DNA of 64,000 bases, taken from Armatimonadota bacterium (lineage in GTDB: Bacteria; Sysuimicrobiota; Sysuimicrobiia; Sysuimicrobiales; Humicultoraceae). The stretch spans positions 165,960-229,959 of the forward strand of contig JAVKHP010000001.1 in assembly GCA_031459855.1 (NCBI GenBank). The letters are read 5' to 3'. Both the position numbers and the translations under genes were made by a program. The notes under the pieces are model-generated. The model saw only the letters and a program-made list of their open reading frames with translations. It did not search any database and had not been told where the DNA came from. This document shows, piece after piece, positions 1 through 6,695 of the stretch (positions are counted from its first letter, which is position 1; the number at the start of each line of letters is the position of its first letter).

Positions 1-240
1 CTCCTGGGCGTGCGCGCGCACTTTCGCCAGCCCCTGGCGGATCGTGTGCGCGCGCTCGTCGGGGTCGGTCTTCGCCCAAGCGTCGAAGGCACGCCGGGCG
101 GCGGCCACCGCGGCGTCTACGTCGTCGGGCCCGGCCCTGGGGACGGTGTCCACGACCTCTTCGGTGGCCGGGTTGCGCACCGGCATCTCTGCGCCGCTCC
201 TGGCCGGCACGGCCTCACCGTCGATCACCAGCAGCGCCAT
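1..240 (-). CDS. Aldehyde dehydrogenase, N-terminal part (cut by window edge)
   Basis: This is the last visible gene of the paa operon and runs off the left edge, so it has no stop here. About 80 residues can be read on the minus strand. They contain NPATEEVVDTVPRAG followed by a helix rich in Ala and Arg, which is the N-terminal NAD-domain start of the aldehyde dehydrogenase superfamily. The same NPATEEVVDTVPR block occurs in the full-length paralogue at 23287-24720. I chose the ATG at 240 because a GGAGGGGGGAG ribosome site precedes it; an in-frame ATG at 318 would add 26 residues (see the repeat at 220-318). In phenylacetate pathways the ring-opened semialdehyde is oxidised by an aldehyde dehydrogenase (PaaZ/PaaN); position suggests that role, but the catalytic half is outside the window. 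Confidence 0.85.
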   Translation of the reverse strand, partial: MALLVIDGEAVPARSGAEMPVRNPATEEVVDTVPRAGPDDVDAAVAAARRAFDAWAKTDPDERAHTIRQGLAKVRAHAQE

Positions 241-318
241 GCTCCCCCCTCCGTTCCGTATCGGCGTGCCACCGGGCGACGCTGGGCACCGGCCCGCGTC
301 GATCACCAGCAGCGCCAT
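220..318 (-). repeat. Pair of 21-bp direct repeats over the aldehyde dehydrogenase start codon
   Basis: Bases 220-240 and 298-318 are identical and both encode MALLVID on the minus strand. They lie 78 bp (26 codons) apart and in frame with each other, with no stop between, so the gene has two competing starts with the same first seven codons. The proximal copy has the better ribosome site. This looks like a short duplication of the gene start. Confidence 0.8.
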
Positions 319-450
319 ACGCTGTAATGGTAATGCTCGTCGCCCGTGGGGCTCGTCCTGCGTGTCCGGCAGGCGCGAGTGCCCGTGGTGTTCCTCGACG
401 CCGCGCTGCCCGCCCTGCACCCCCGGCGGGCGCACACGACGCCCCTGGGG

Positions 451-681
451 CTACTTGCGTACGCGCTCGAACGGACTCCTGCACGCCCGGCACAGGTACT
501 GCTCCGACATGAGCTGGGCACCGAACGCCCCGATGCGCTCGACGTCGTCCGCCCCACACCAGGGGCACCGCAGACCGTCGCTCGGGTCCCGGGAGCCCCC
601 CGCCGCCCGCCCCTGTGCCGCGTCCGCCCCGCCGCTGCGCGCGTGGGCCGCATCGGCCTCGCGCGCCGGGCGCTCGTTCAC
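451..681 (-). CDS. Free-standing zinc ribbon protein resembling the C-terminal domain of PaaD
   Basis: A 76-residue protein starting at a GTG that overlaps the paaC stop (GTGA). Residues 1-35 are low-complexity. The rest is a zinc ribbon with CPWC at about 39-42 and CRAC at about 64-67, ending SPFERVRK. Spacing, the intervening GAFGAQ and the PF near the C-terminus match the C-terminal ribbon of PaaD (family pattern CPxCG, SxFGS, C-xx-C, EPF). PaaD normally carries a MIP18/DUF59 domain and this ribbon in one chain of about 165 residues. Here the MIP18 half is encoded separately at 1862-2275, four genes upstream. I infer that the two polypeptides together do the PaaD job of iron or Fe-S maturation of the epoxidase system. 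Confidence 0.7.
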   Translation of the reverse strand: MNERPAREADAAHARSGGADAAQGRAAGGSRDPSDGLRCPWCGADDVERIGAFGAQLMSEQYLCRACRSPFERVRK

Positions 682-1442
682 GGGTCCAGCCGGCGCTGGA
701 TCGGGTTCCACCGCTCCCATGGCAGCGGCCCCACCTCCCAGACGCCGTCCTCCATGTTCCACCGCACCGGTAGACGCACGCCCACTTCCAGCAACAGCGG
801 CGCCACGCGCTGGAGGTAGGCCTGGCGCAGGCCGTCGTTGGTCGCGCCCAGGTAGCCCGCCGCGCGCAGCGCCTCGACGCCCGCCTCGCCCGCCGGCCCA
901 AACCAGCACAGCATCTCGGGCAGCGCTTCGTCCACCCGCGCCTGCAGCGCAACACGCCCCTGGGCCGTGGCGGCGAGGCGGCGGACCAGGCTCTCGGCGT
1001 AGCCCAGGTGTGCCCGCTCCTCGTCCAGCGCGCGCCGCACCCGGCTGGCCAGCGCCTCGTAGCGCGACCCGACCAGAGCGGCGAACATGGTCGTCACCGC
1101 GGTGTCGACCAGCGCGCACGTGGCGACCACGTGCGCCCACGTGGGGTGCGGCGCGTCCAGGTAGCGCACGCAGTAGCGCCGGTCACGGTCGGTCTCGCGC
1201 TCGAGCGGCTGCGGCCGGTTGGGGTAGGGCAGGTCCTCCAGCAGCGGGTAGAGGGCGCGCGAGTGGCCCAGGTCCTCCTGGGCGATGGCCGCGCACGCCA
1301 CCGACGCTTCCAGGAACGGCGCGCCCGGCGCCCACTCGGAGATCCGCCGGCCCAGGAAGTACTTGGTATCGGCGAGGACCACGATCAGGTTGACCAGCGC
1401 CGGCAGCGCGCGCTCGTCGCTGGCGGTGACGGTGTGGCTCAT
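678..1442 (-). CDS. paaC: 1,2-phenylacetyl-CoA epoxidase, subunit C
   Basis: A 254-residue all-helical protein of the PaaC family, the structural partner of catalytic PaaA in the multicomponent monooxygenase that epoxidises the ring of phenylacetyl-CoA. Visible landmarks are LADTKYFLGRRISEWAPGAP near residue 30, AIAQEDLGHSRALYPLL near 55, and the C-terminal WNMEDGVWEVGPLPWERW shared by PaaC proteins. Length is normal for the family. Its ATG overlaps the stop of the small gene upstream, and its stop overlaps the GTG of the zinc ribbon gene, so translation is probably coupled. No paaE reductase gene is visible in the window. Assignment to phenylacetyl-CoA rather than a related aryl-CoA rests on family and context. 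Confidence 0.88.
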   Translation of the reverse strand: MSHTVTASDERALPALVNLIVVLADTKYFLGRRISEWAPGAPFLEASVACAAIAQEDLGHSRALYPLLEDLPYPNRPQPLERETDRDRRYCVRYLDAPHPTWAHVVATCALVDTAVTTMFAALVGSRYEALASRVRRALDEERAHLGYAESLVRRLAATAQGRVALQARVDEALPEMLCWFGPAGEAGVEALRAAGYLGATNDGLRQAYLQRVAPLLLEVGVRLPVRWNMEDGVWEVGPLPWERWNPIQRRLDP

Positions 1443-1660
1443 GCCGTCGGCTCCAGGGTCGGCTCCAGGGCGTCGGACCCCACGACCCAGTGCACCGCGG
1501 CCACCGGCGCCAGCACCAGCTCGAGCCAGTCGGCCCCGAAGCGGGCCGTGGCCGCCGCGGCCGGATCCTCCCCCGCCGTCACGTCCAGCGTGCCCTGGTA
1601 GGTCAGCGCCTCGGGATACGCGCGGCGCGCGAGCACCAGGAAGCGGGCCGGTGCCGTCAT
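1439..1660 (-). CDS. Small protein between paaB and paaC, unknown function
   Basis: 73 residues starting MTAPARFLVLARR. The start ATG overlaps the paaB stop (ATGA) and the stop overlaps the paaC ATG. A longer reading frame exists upstream but would run into paaB. The protein is compact, has no membrane segment and no cysteine, and ends in a repeated EPTLEPTA-like tail. I do not recognise a domain; its size and a beta-strand-like LELVLAPVAAVHWVV segment would fit a second PaaB-like adaptor, but that is a guess. Tight coupling on both sides makes it very likely to be a real part of the epoxidase operon. Confidence 0.6.
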   Translation of the reverse strand: MTAPARFLVLARRAYPEALTYQGTLDVTAGEDPAAAATARFGADWLELVLAPVAAVHWVVGSDALEPTLEPTA

Positions 1661-1854
1661 TGCGGGTGGATCACTGCCACCAGCGCCTGGCGGGGCACGA
1701 CGAACATCGCCCGCCAGCGCCACTCGTCGTAGAGCTTGTGGGCGAAGATGGCGGCCTCGCGGGCCGAGGTGGCCCGCACGGTGCCCACGTGCCGGAGCGG
1801 CTCGCCTCCCTCGGCGCGGGCGGCGAAGACCTCGTAGTACTCTTCCTCCATCAT
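1657..1854 (-). CDS. paaB: 1,2-phenylacetyl-CoA epoxidase, subunit B-like protein
   Basis: 65 residues, shorter than the roughly 95 of Enterobacterial PaaB but with the family core: YYEVFAARAEGGEPLRHVG, then an alanine-rich helix, then WRAMFVVPRQALV. PaaB is the small bridging subunit that holds PaaAC heterodimers together. Two adjacent ATG codons (1854 and 1851) open the frame after a GGTGGG ribosome site; I used the first. The stop overlaps the ATG of the following small gene. Confidence 0.72.
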   Translation of the reverse strand: MMEEEYYEVFAARAEGGEPLRHVGTVRATSAREAAIFAHKLYDEWRWRAMFVVPRQALVAVIHPQ

Positions 1855-1861
1855 CCCACCC

Positions 1862-2275
1862 TCACACCACGCCGACGGCGCGCAGCCGGCGCCAGCCTTC
1901 CTCGGTGATGTGCGCGCGGCTCCACGGCTCCCAGGTGACCTCCAGCGCGACCCGCTCCACACCCGGTACCTGCCGCAGCCGCGCGACGATGTCGTCCTGG
2001 ATCAGCTCCATGCAGGGACAGCCCATCGACGTGAAGGTCAGCCGCACGCGCACCTCGCAGCCCTTCACCTCCACGCCGCGGATCAGGCCCAGGTCCACCA
2101 CGCTCACGGGGTACTCGGGGTCCAGCACCTCGCGCAGCGCAGCGGTCACCTGCTCCGGCGAGGGGGCGCCACCCGTGGTCGCCTCGGGTGCCGGCGGGGC
2201 AGGCGGCGCCGCGGTCCGTGCACCGGGCGGCGTGACAGCGTCGGCGCCGTGCGCGCGGGACACCGCGGGCCTCAC
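1862..2275 (-). CDS. paaD: MIP18 (DUF59) family protein, the N-terminal half of PaaD
   Basis: 137 residues with a Pro/Ala-rich N-terminal tail of about 40 residues followed by a MIP18/DUF59 domain: LREVLDPEYPVSVVDLGLI, then the signature TSMGCPCMELIQDDI and VTWEPWSRAHIT near the end. In PaaD this domain is followed by a zinc ribbon; this chain stops before it, and the ribbon appears as its own gene at 451-681. The GTG at 2275 overlaps the paaA stop (GTGA). MIP18 proteins act in iron-sulphur or iron-centre assembly, and paaD is required for an active PaaABCE complex in model bacteria. The Cys-Pro-Cys in the signature is present. Confidence 0.82.
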   Translation of the reverse strand: MRPAVSRAHGADAVTPPGARTAAPPAPPAPEATTGGAPSPEQVTAALREVLDPEYPVSVVDLGLIRGVEVKGCEVRVRLTFTSMGCPCMELIQDDIVARLRQVPGVERVALEVTWEPWSRAHITEEGWRRLRAVGVV

Positions 2276-3207
2276 GCGTCCAGCCGGCGCAGCTGCCGGT
2301 AGCCGCGCTGGATCTCGCCGACCAGCTCGCGGTTGGCGGGGCCCCGCTGGCGCCAGCGCGCCAGGACTTCGTCCCAGGTGATGGGCCCCTCCTCCAGCAG
2401 CCAGCGCTTGGCCGCGGCGTCGAAGCGGGCGGGGAACGGACAGGTGATCACCCACCGCCCCGCCGCCGCATCGTAGCGGGCGGGCACCTCCAGCCCCAGC
2501 TCCTGGCACAGCGGCACCGCCGTCGACAGCCACTGCTGGCGCAGCTGGTCGTTGGTGTACCCCTTGAGCCCGTAGCCGATCTGGTCCTTGTGGCGCTTGA
2601 GGTCGTCGGGCAGCCCGAACCACTCCACGGTCAGCAGGAACATCCAGTCCACGGCCCGCTGCAGCTCGGCCTTCGTCTGCGGCGTCGCGGCCAGCGTGCG
2701 CATCCACTTCTCGCCGTGGCGCAGGTGGAAGTTCTCCTCGCGGTCCACCTTGGCCAGCGCCCGCTTCCACGGCCCGTAGGTGGTGTGGCGGTAGATGTCG
2801 CCCAGCAGCACGAACCCCGCGCGGTCGTAGAACGCGTTGGCCACCACCAGCTCCGTCCACGTCTCCAGCGGTACGTCGAAGGCATAGGGGTGCTTGAACT
2901 GCGCCGGGTCGCGCTCGTAGACCAGCGCGTCGACGTCCACCCCCAGGTCGCGCAGCATCCGGTAGGCGATGTGGGCATGGCCCAGCTCGTCCTGGATGAT
3001 GCCCACCGCCGAGATGTACGAGTTGATGCTGGGGGCGTCGCGCGCCGCCCGCAGGTAGGCCGGCGCGCTGATCAGCTCGGTGTCGGCCGAGACGATGAGC
3101 GTGCGCGCCAGCGCCTCGACGTACGCGGGGGTGGCGTAGGCCGGCCCCTCCACCAGCGCGCCGCGCTCCAGGCGCGCGCGCAGCGTCTCCTCGGTGACCG
3201 GGGTCAT
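2272..3207 (-). CDS. paaA: 1,2-phenylacetyl-CoA epoxidase, catalytic subunit A
   Basis: 311 residues of the PaaA family, the di-iron monooxygenase that inserts one oxygen into the aromatic ring of phenylacetyl-CoA. Carboxylate-bridged di-iron helices are visible: SADTELISAPAYL (E44), IIQDELGHAH (E74, H77), and DREENFHLRHGEKW. The C-terminal region with GPITWDEVLARWRQRGP is typical. The ATG follows a strong GGAGAGGAGGAG ribosome site and overlaps the livM stop. Despite that overlap it probably starts its own transcript from the promoter at 3268-3296, which carries a TetR-type palindrome. It is the first gene of the order paaA, paaD, paaB, small protein, paaC, zinc ribbon, aldehyde dehydrogenase. 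Confidence 0.9.
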   Translation of the reverse strand: MTPVTEETLRARLERGALVEGPAYATPAYVEALARTLIVSADTELISAPAYLRAARDAPSINSYISAVGIIQDELGHAHIAYRMLRDLGVDVDALVYERDPAQFKHPYAFDVPLETWTELVVANAFYDRAGFVLLGDIYRHTTYGPWKRALAKVDREENFHLRHGEKWMRTLAATPQTKAELQRAVDWMFLLTVEWFGLPDDLKRHKDQIGYGLKGYTNDQLRQQWLSTAVPLCQELGLEVPARYDAAAGRWVITCPFPARFDAAAKRWLLEEGPITWDEVLARWRQRGPANRELVGEIQRGYRQLRRLDA

Positions 3208-4352
3208 GACTCCTCCTCTCCCCTGGCGGCGTGCGCGCCGCCCGGCCGACTGTGGCTATCTCCCTCTTCTCTAGCAGTCTTTGACCGATCGGTCAATCCG
3301 GGTGCCGCCGCTCGATCGCCCGCAGGATCCGGGAAGGCCGCGCCGACGGGCGCGCCACCGGACGCCGACCGTACGCCCTGGGCTGCGCGCTCCCGTCGCC
3401 CGCCGTGGCCAGCGGTCCGCCCCCGCCAGGCGCCGATCGCGCGCCGCGCCCGCGCCGCCGCCTCGACCAGACCGCCCGGCAGCACCAGCACCACCACGAC
3501 GAACAGCAGGCCGAAGATGAGCAGGTGCACGTCGACCAACGCCTGGGCCAGCACTTCGCGGACCAGCACGTAGAACACCGCGCCCACCAGCGGGCCTGCG
3601 AGCGTACCCACGCCGCCGACGAAGGCGATGAGCAACGCGTCGAAGGTCCAGCCCGGGCCGAACGGCATCTGGTGGTAGTAGCTGGTGTGGTAGAAGGCGA
3701 AGACGGCCCCCGCCATGCCGCCCAGGCCGGTGCTGACCACGAGGGCGAGCAGCTTGTGACGCACGACGTCGACGCCGGTCGCCGCAGCCGCGTCCTCGTC
3801 CTCGCGCAGCGCGACCAGGCCCAGCCCCAGCGGTGAGCGGACCAGCCAGGCCACCGTCGCCACCGTGACGACCAGCAGGGCCAGCGCCAGGTAGTAGCGG
3901 TGCACGAGGGAGTAGCCCGTGATGAACGGCGCGGGCAGCGTCGAGACCACCGGCAGCACGTTTCCCACGGTGATGCGCAGGATCTCGGCGAGGCCCAGCG
4001 TGCCGATCGCGAAGTAGGCGCCACGCAGCCGGAAGGCGGGCAGGCCGATCACCAGGCTGAAGGCGCTGGCGGCCAGCCCGCCCGCCAGCAGACCGAGGTA
4101 CGGGTGCACGCCTGCAACCCACAGGTGGCGCATCACGAACGCGCCGGTGCCGAAGAACGCGGCGTGCCCGAGGTTGACCTGGCCCGCGAACCCCGCCAGC
4201 AGGTTCCAGCTCTCGGCCAGCGCCGCGTAGAGGAAGACCAGGAACGCCAGGTTGAGCACGTCGGCGCGCTGTGTCACCAGCGGCAGGCCGGCCAGCGCGG
4301 CCAGCACGCCGGCGACCCCCGGGCCGGTCAGGCGCCATGCCCCGGCCCTCAT
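3204..4352 (-). CDS. livM: Branched-chain-type ABC transporter permease, LivM family
   Basis: 382 residues and about nine to ten hydrophobic segments. Family landmarks are ESWNLLAGFAGQVNLGHAAF, the AYFAIGTLGLAEILR segment, and VGGVGTLAGPLVGA with LPGGLVE near the usual C-terminus. It pairs with LivH as the inner-membrane channel of a hydrophobic-amino-acid-type importer that in many bacteria carries aromatic acids. After LPGGLVEAA there is a hydrophilic tail of about 70 residues rich in Arg, Ala and Gly that is not typical. The DNA for this tail contains the paaA promoter and operator, so it may simply be read-through. The ATG overlaps the livH stop. Confidence 0.88.
   Translation of the reverse strand: MRAGAWRLTGPGVAGVLAALAGLPLVTQRADVLNLAFLVFLYAALAESWNLLAGFAGQVNLGHAAFFGTGAFVMRHLWVAGVHPYLGLLAGGLAASAFSLVIGLPAFRLRGAYFAIGTLGLAEILRITVGNVLPVVSTLPAPFITGYSLVHRYYLALALLVVTVATVAWLVRSPLGLGLVALREDEDAAAATGVDVVRHKLLALVVSTGLGGMAGAVFAFYHTSYYHQMPFGPGWTFDALLIAFVGGVGTLAGPLVGAVFYVLVREVLAQALVDVHLLIFGLLFVVVVLVLPGGLVEAAARARRAIGAWRGRTAGHGGRRERAAQGVRSASGGAPVGAAFPDPAGDRAAAPGLTDRSKTAREEGDSHSRPGGAHAARGEEES
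3268..3296 (-). promoter_or_regulatory. paaA promoter overlapped by a 16-bp TetR-type palindrome
   Basis: On the minus strand a perfect palindrome TTGACCGATCGGTCAA (3281-3296) contains a near-consensus -35 box TTGACC (3291-3296). Exactly 17 bp later comes TAGAGA (3268-3273), a weaker -10. The paaA ATG lies about 60 bp downstream. An ACCGNNCGGT core is typical of TetR-family operators, and several phenylacetate regulators (PaaR) are TetR proteins. A repressor bound here would cover the -35 box. No TetR gene is in the window. The site sits inside the 3' end of livM. Confidence 0.65.
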
Positions 4353-5227
4353 CGCCGGCCGAACAGCCCCTGCGGGCGCACCAGGAGCACCACCACGAAG
4401 AGCACCAGCGCCACCACCTCGCGGTAGGCGCCGCCGATCACGAGGGCGCTCGCCGACTCCGCCGCGCCCAGCAGCAGGCCGCCGGCGAGCGTGCCCGGCA
4501 TGCTGCCCAGGCCTGCCAGCACCACCACGATCAGGGCCTTGAGCGTCCACTCCAGCCCGATGCCGGGGTTGATGGAGTAGCCCACGCTCACCAGGGTCCC
4601 GGCCGCGCCCGCCAGGGCGCTGCCCAGCGCGAACGCCAGCAGGTAGGTCCGGCGCAGGTCGATGCCGACCAGCAGCGCCGCCTCCCAGTCCTCGGCCACC
4701 GCCCGGACGGCGCGGCCGGGATCGGTACGCGTGAGGAACAGGTGCATGGCGGCGATCAGGATCACCGCCACCAGGAGCGTCCCCAGCCGCACCGCGGGCA
4801 CCACCAGGCCGCCGGCATGGAGCACGACGCCGGTATACGCGGCCGCGATGGTGCGGTCGTCGGCGGTCCACAGGCGGATCGCCAGGTTGTGGAAGGCGAG
4901 GGCGAGCCCGAAGCCGATCAGCAGCGAGTTCTTGACCCGCGTCTCCTCGGGCAGGGTCTCGACCCGGGCGAAGAGCGCCTGGTGCAGGCCCAGGCCCACG
5001 ACGAACAGCAACGGCATGCTCACCGCCAGCGAGGCGAACGGGTCGAGGCCCACCAGCGCGAACAACCAGAAGCTGGCGTAGCCGCCCAGCATGATCAGCT
5101 CGCCGTGCGCCACGTTGAGCACGCGCAGGACGCCGAAGACCAGCGACAGCCCCGCTGCGGCCAGGCCGTAGAGCGCCCCCGCCAGCAGCCCGAAGACCAG
5201 CGACTGGGCCAGCACCGCCGCGCTCAC
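4349..5227 (-). CDS. livH: Branched-chain-type ABC transporter permease, LivH family
   Basis: 292 residues, mostly transmembrane, with LivH signatures: LYGLAAAGLSLVFGVLRVLNVAHGELIMLGGYASF at the N-terminus (residues 18-52) and LAGLGSMPGTLAGGLLLG in the last third. The GTG at 5227 overlaps the livF stop (GTGA), and its stop overlaps the livM ATG. It forms a heterodimeric channel with LivM. The neighbours paaK and paaA suggest that the cargo is an aromatic acid rather than leucine. Confidence 0.88.
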   Translation of the reverse strand: MSAAVLAQSLVFGLLAGALYGLAAAGLSLVFGVLRVLNVAHGELIMLGGYASFWLFALVGLDPFASLAVSMPLLFVVGLGLHQALFARVETLPEETRVKNSLLIGFGLALAFHNLAIRLWTADDRTIAAAYTGVVLHAGGLVVPAVRLGTLLVAVILIAAMHLFLTRTDPGRAVRAVAEDWEAALLVGIDLRRTYLLAFALGSALAGAAGTLVSVGYSINPGIGLEWTLKALIVVVLAGLGSMPGTLAGGLLLGAAESASALVIGGAYREVVALVLFVVVLLVRPQGLFGRR

Positions 5228-5955
5228 GGGCCGCCTGCCCCCACGTCGAGGAAGGCGCGGCGTACCTGCGCGTCGCGCGCCAGGGCGGCCGGCGTGCCCT
5301 CGCCCACGATGCGGCCGGCCTGCATCAGGTAGGCGCGCGTGGCCAGGGCGAGGGCGCCCGAGACGTTCTGCTCCACCAGCAGCACGGTGACGCCGTGGCG
5401 CGCGTTGATCTCGCGGATCACCTCGAACATGCGGCGCACCACCAGCGGCGCCAGCCCCAGGGACGGCTCGTCGAGCAGCAGCAGGCGCGGGCGGGCCATC
5501 AGCGCCCGCGCGATCGCCACCATCTGCTGCTCGCCGCCCGACAGCGTGCCAGCCGGCTGCCGGCGCCGCACGGCCAGGGCCGGGAAGATCTCGAGCACCT
5601 CGCGCAGCGTCTCCTGGCGCCGGGCGCGCACGGCCCGCGCAAAGCCGCCGAGCAGCAGGTTCTCCTCGACGGTCATGCTGGCGAACAGGCGTCGACCTTC
5701 CGGCACCAGGGCGATGCCATACTCGACGGTGCGGTGCGCGGGCTCCCGGTGGAGCGGCCGGCCCTCGAAGACGACCTCCCCGGCTGCCGGTCGCAGCAGG
5801 CCCGCGATGGTGCGCAGCAGCGTCGTCTTGCCGGCGCCGTTGTGCCCCAGCAGCGCGACGACCTCGCCGGCGGTCACCCGCAGGGACACGCCCCACAGCG
5901 CCTGGAGGTCGCCGTAGCGCACCGCGAGGTCGCGGACCTCAAGCACCGCCCGCAT
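5224..5955 (-). CDS. livF: ABC transporter ATPase, LivF family
   Basis: 243 residues with all nucleotide-binding motifs: Walker A GHNGAGKTTLLR near residue 37, Q-loop region, signature LSGGEQQMVAIARALM near 140, Walker B LLLLDEPSLGLAP and the H-loop region VLLVEQN. The EPSLGLAPL block and the short length are typical of LivF. It starts 17 bp inside the 3' end of livG and its stop overlaps livH. It energises the LivHM channel from the cytoplasmic face. Confidence 0.9.
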   Translation of the reverse strand: MRAVLEVRDLAVRYGDLQALWGVSLRVTAGEVVALLGHNGAGKTTLLRTIAGLLRPAAGEVVFEGRPLHREPAHRTVEYGIALVPEGRRLFASMTVEENLLLGGFARAVRARRQETLREVLEIFPALAVRRRQPAGTLSGGEQQMVAIARALMARPRLLLLDEPSLGLAPLVVRRMFEVIREINARHGVTVLLVEQNVSGALALATRAYLMQAGRIVGEGTPAALARDAQVRRAFLDVGAGGP

Positions 5956-6673
5956 CCCCCAGGTAGGCTTCCAGTACCTTGGGATCACGCGCCACGGCCT
6001 CCGGCGGCCCTTCGGCGATCGCCTGGCCGGCGTTGAGCACCACCACGCGGTCGGACGTGCCCAGCACCGCATGCACCAGGTGCTCGATCATGACGATGGC
6101 GACCCCGCCGTCGCGGATGCGCCGGACCATGGCCATGGCCGCCGCCACCTCCTGCGGCGTCAGCCCCGCCATGAACTCGTCCAGCAGGAGGACGCGCGGC
6201 CGCGTGGCCAGCGCCCGCGCCAGTTCCACGCGCTTGCGGTCCACCAGGGTCAGGTGGCGGGCGGCCACGTGCTCCTTGCCCGCCAGGCCCACGAACGCCA
6301 GGAGGGCCGCGGCCTCGTCGATGGCGGTGGACAGGCGCCGCTGGGGGGCGCGGCCGTAGACGCGTCCGACGAGCACGTTCTCCAGCGCGGTGAGGTGCGG
6401 AAACGGCCGCACCAGCTGGAACGTGCGGGCGATCCCCCGCGCGCAGACGGCGTGCGGCGGCAGGCCCGTGATCTCCGCGCCGTCGAGCCACACGCGGCCC
6501 GCGTCCGGCGCCAGCAGCCCGGTGACGAGGTTGAAGGCCGTGGTCTTCCCCGAGCCGTTCGGCCCGATCAGCCCCAGGATCTCGCCGTCGCCAACGGCAA
6601 AGCTCAGATCGCGGACGGCCCGCACCCCTCCGAACGTCTTGGAGAGGCGCTCGGCGACCAGCAGGTGGCGCAC
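5939..6673 (-). CDS. livG: ABC transporter ATPase, LivG family
   Basis: 244 residues from the GTG at 6673, chosen because the longer open frame reads back into the binding-protein gene. Walker A is GPNGSGKTTAFNLVTG. The LivG-type insert GIARTFQLVRPFPHLTALENVLVG is clear, and Walker B is LLLDEFMAGLTPQEV. The signature region reads LTLVDRKRVELARALA, so the canonical LSGG is LTLV. That is an unusual C-loop for this family, where LSYGQQR or LTTGERK is normal, although the rest of the motif is intact. It partners with LivF. Confidence 0.87.
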   Translation of the reverse strand: MRHLLVAERLSKTFGGVRAVRDLSFAVGDGEILGLIGPNGSGKTTAFNLVTGLLAPDAGRVWLDGAEITGLPPHAVCARGIARTFQLVRPFPHLTALENVLVGRVYGRAPQRRLSTAIDEAAALLAFVGLAGKEHVAARHLTLVDRKRVELARALATRPRVLLLDEFMAGLTPQEVAAAMAMVRRIRDGGVAIVMIEHLVHAVLGTSDRVVVLNAGQAIAEGPPEAVARDPKVLEAYLGDAGGA

Positions 6674-6695
6674 GCGATGGCGCGACCCGGCGGCC

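Noticed and set aside
44..1393. 449-codon plus-strand frame
   Set aside because: Antisense shadow of paaC and the zinc ribbon gene; Arg/Pro/Ala-rich without domains.
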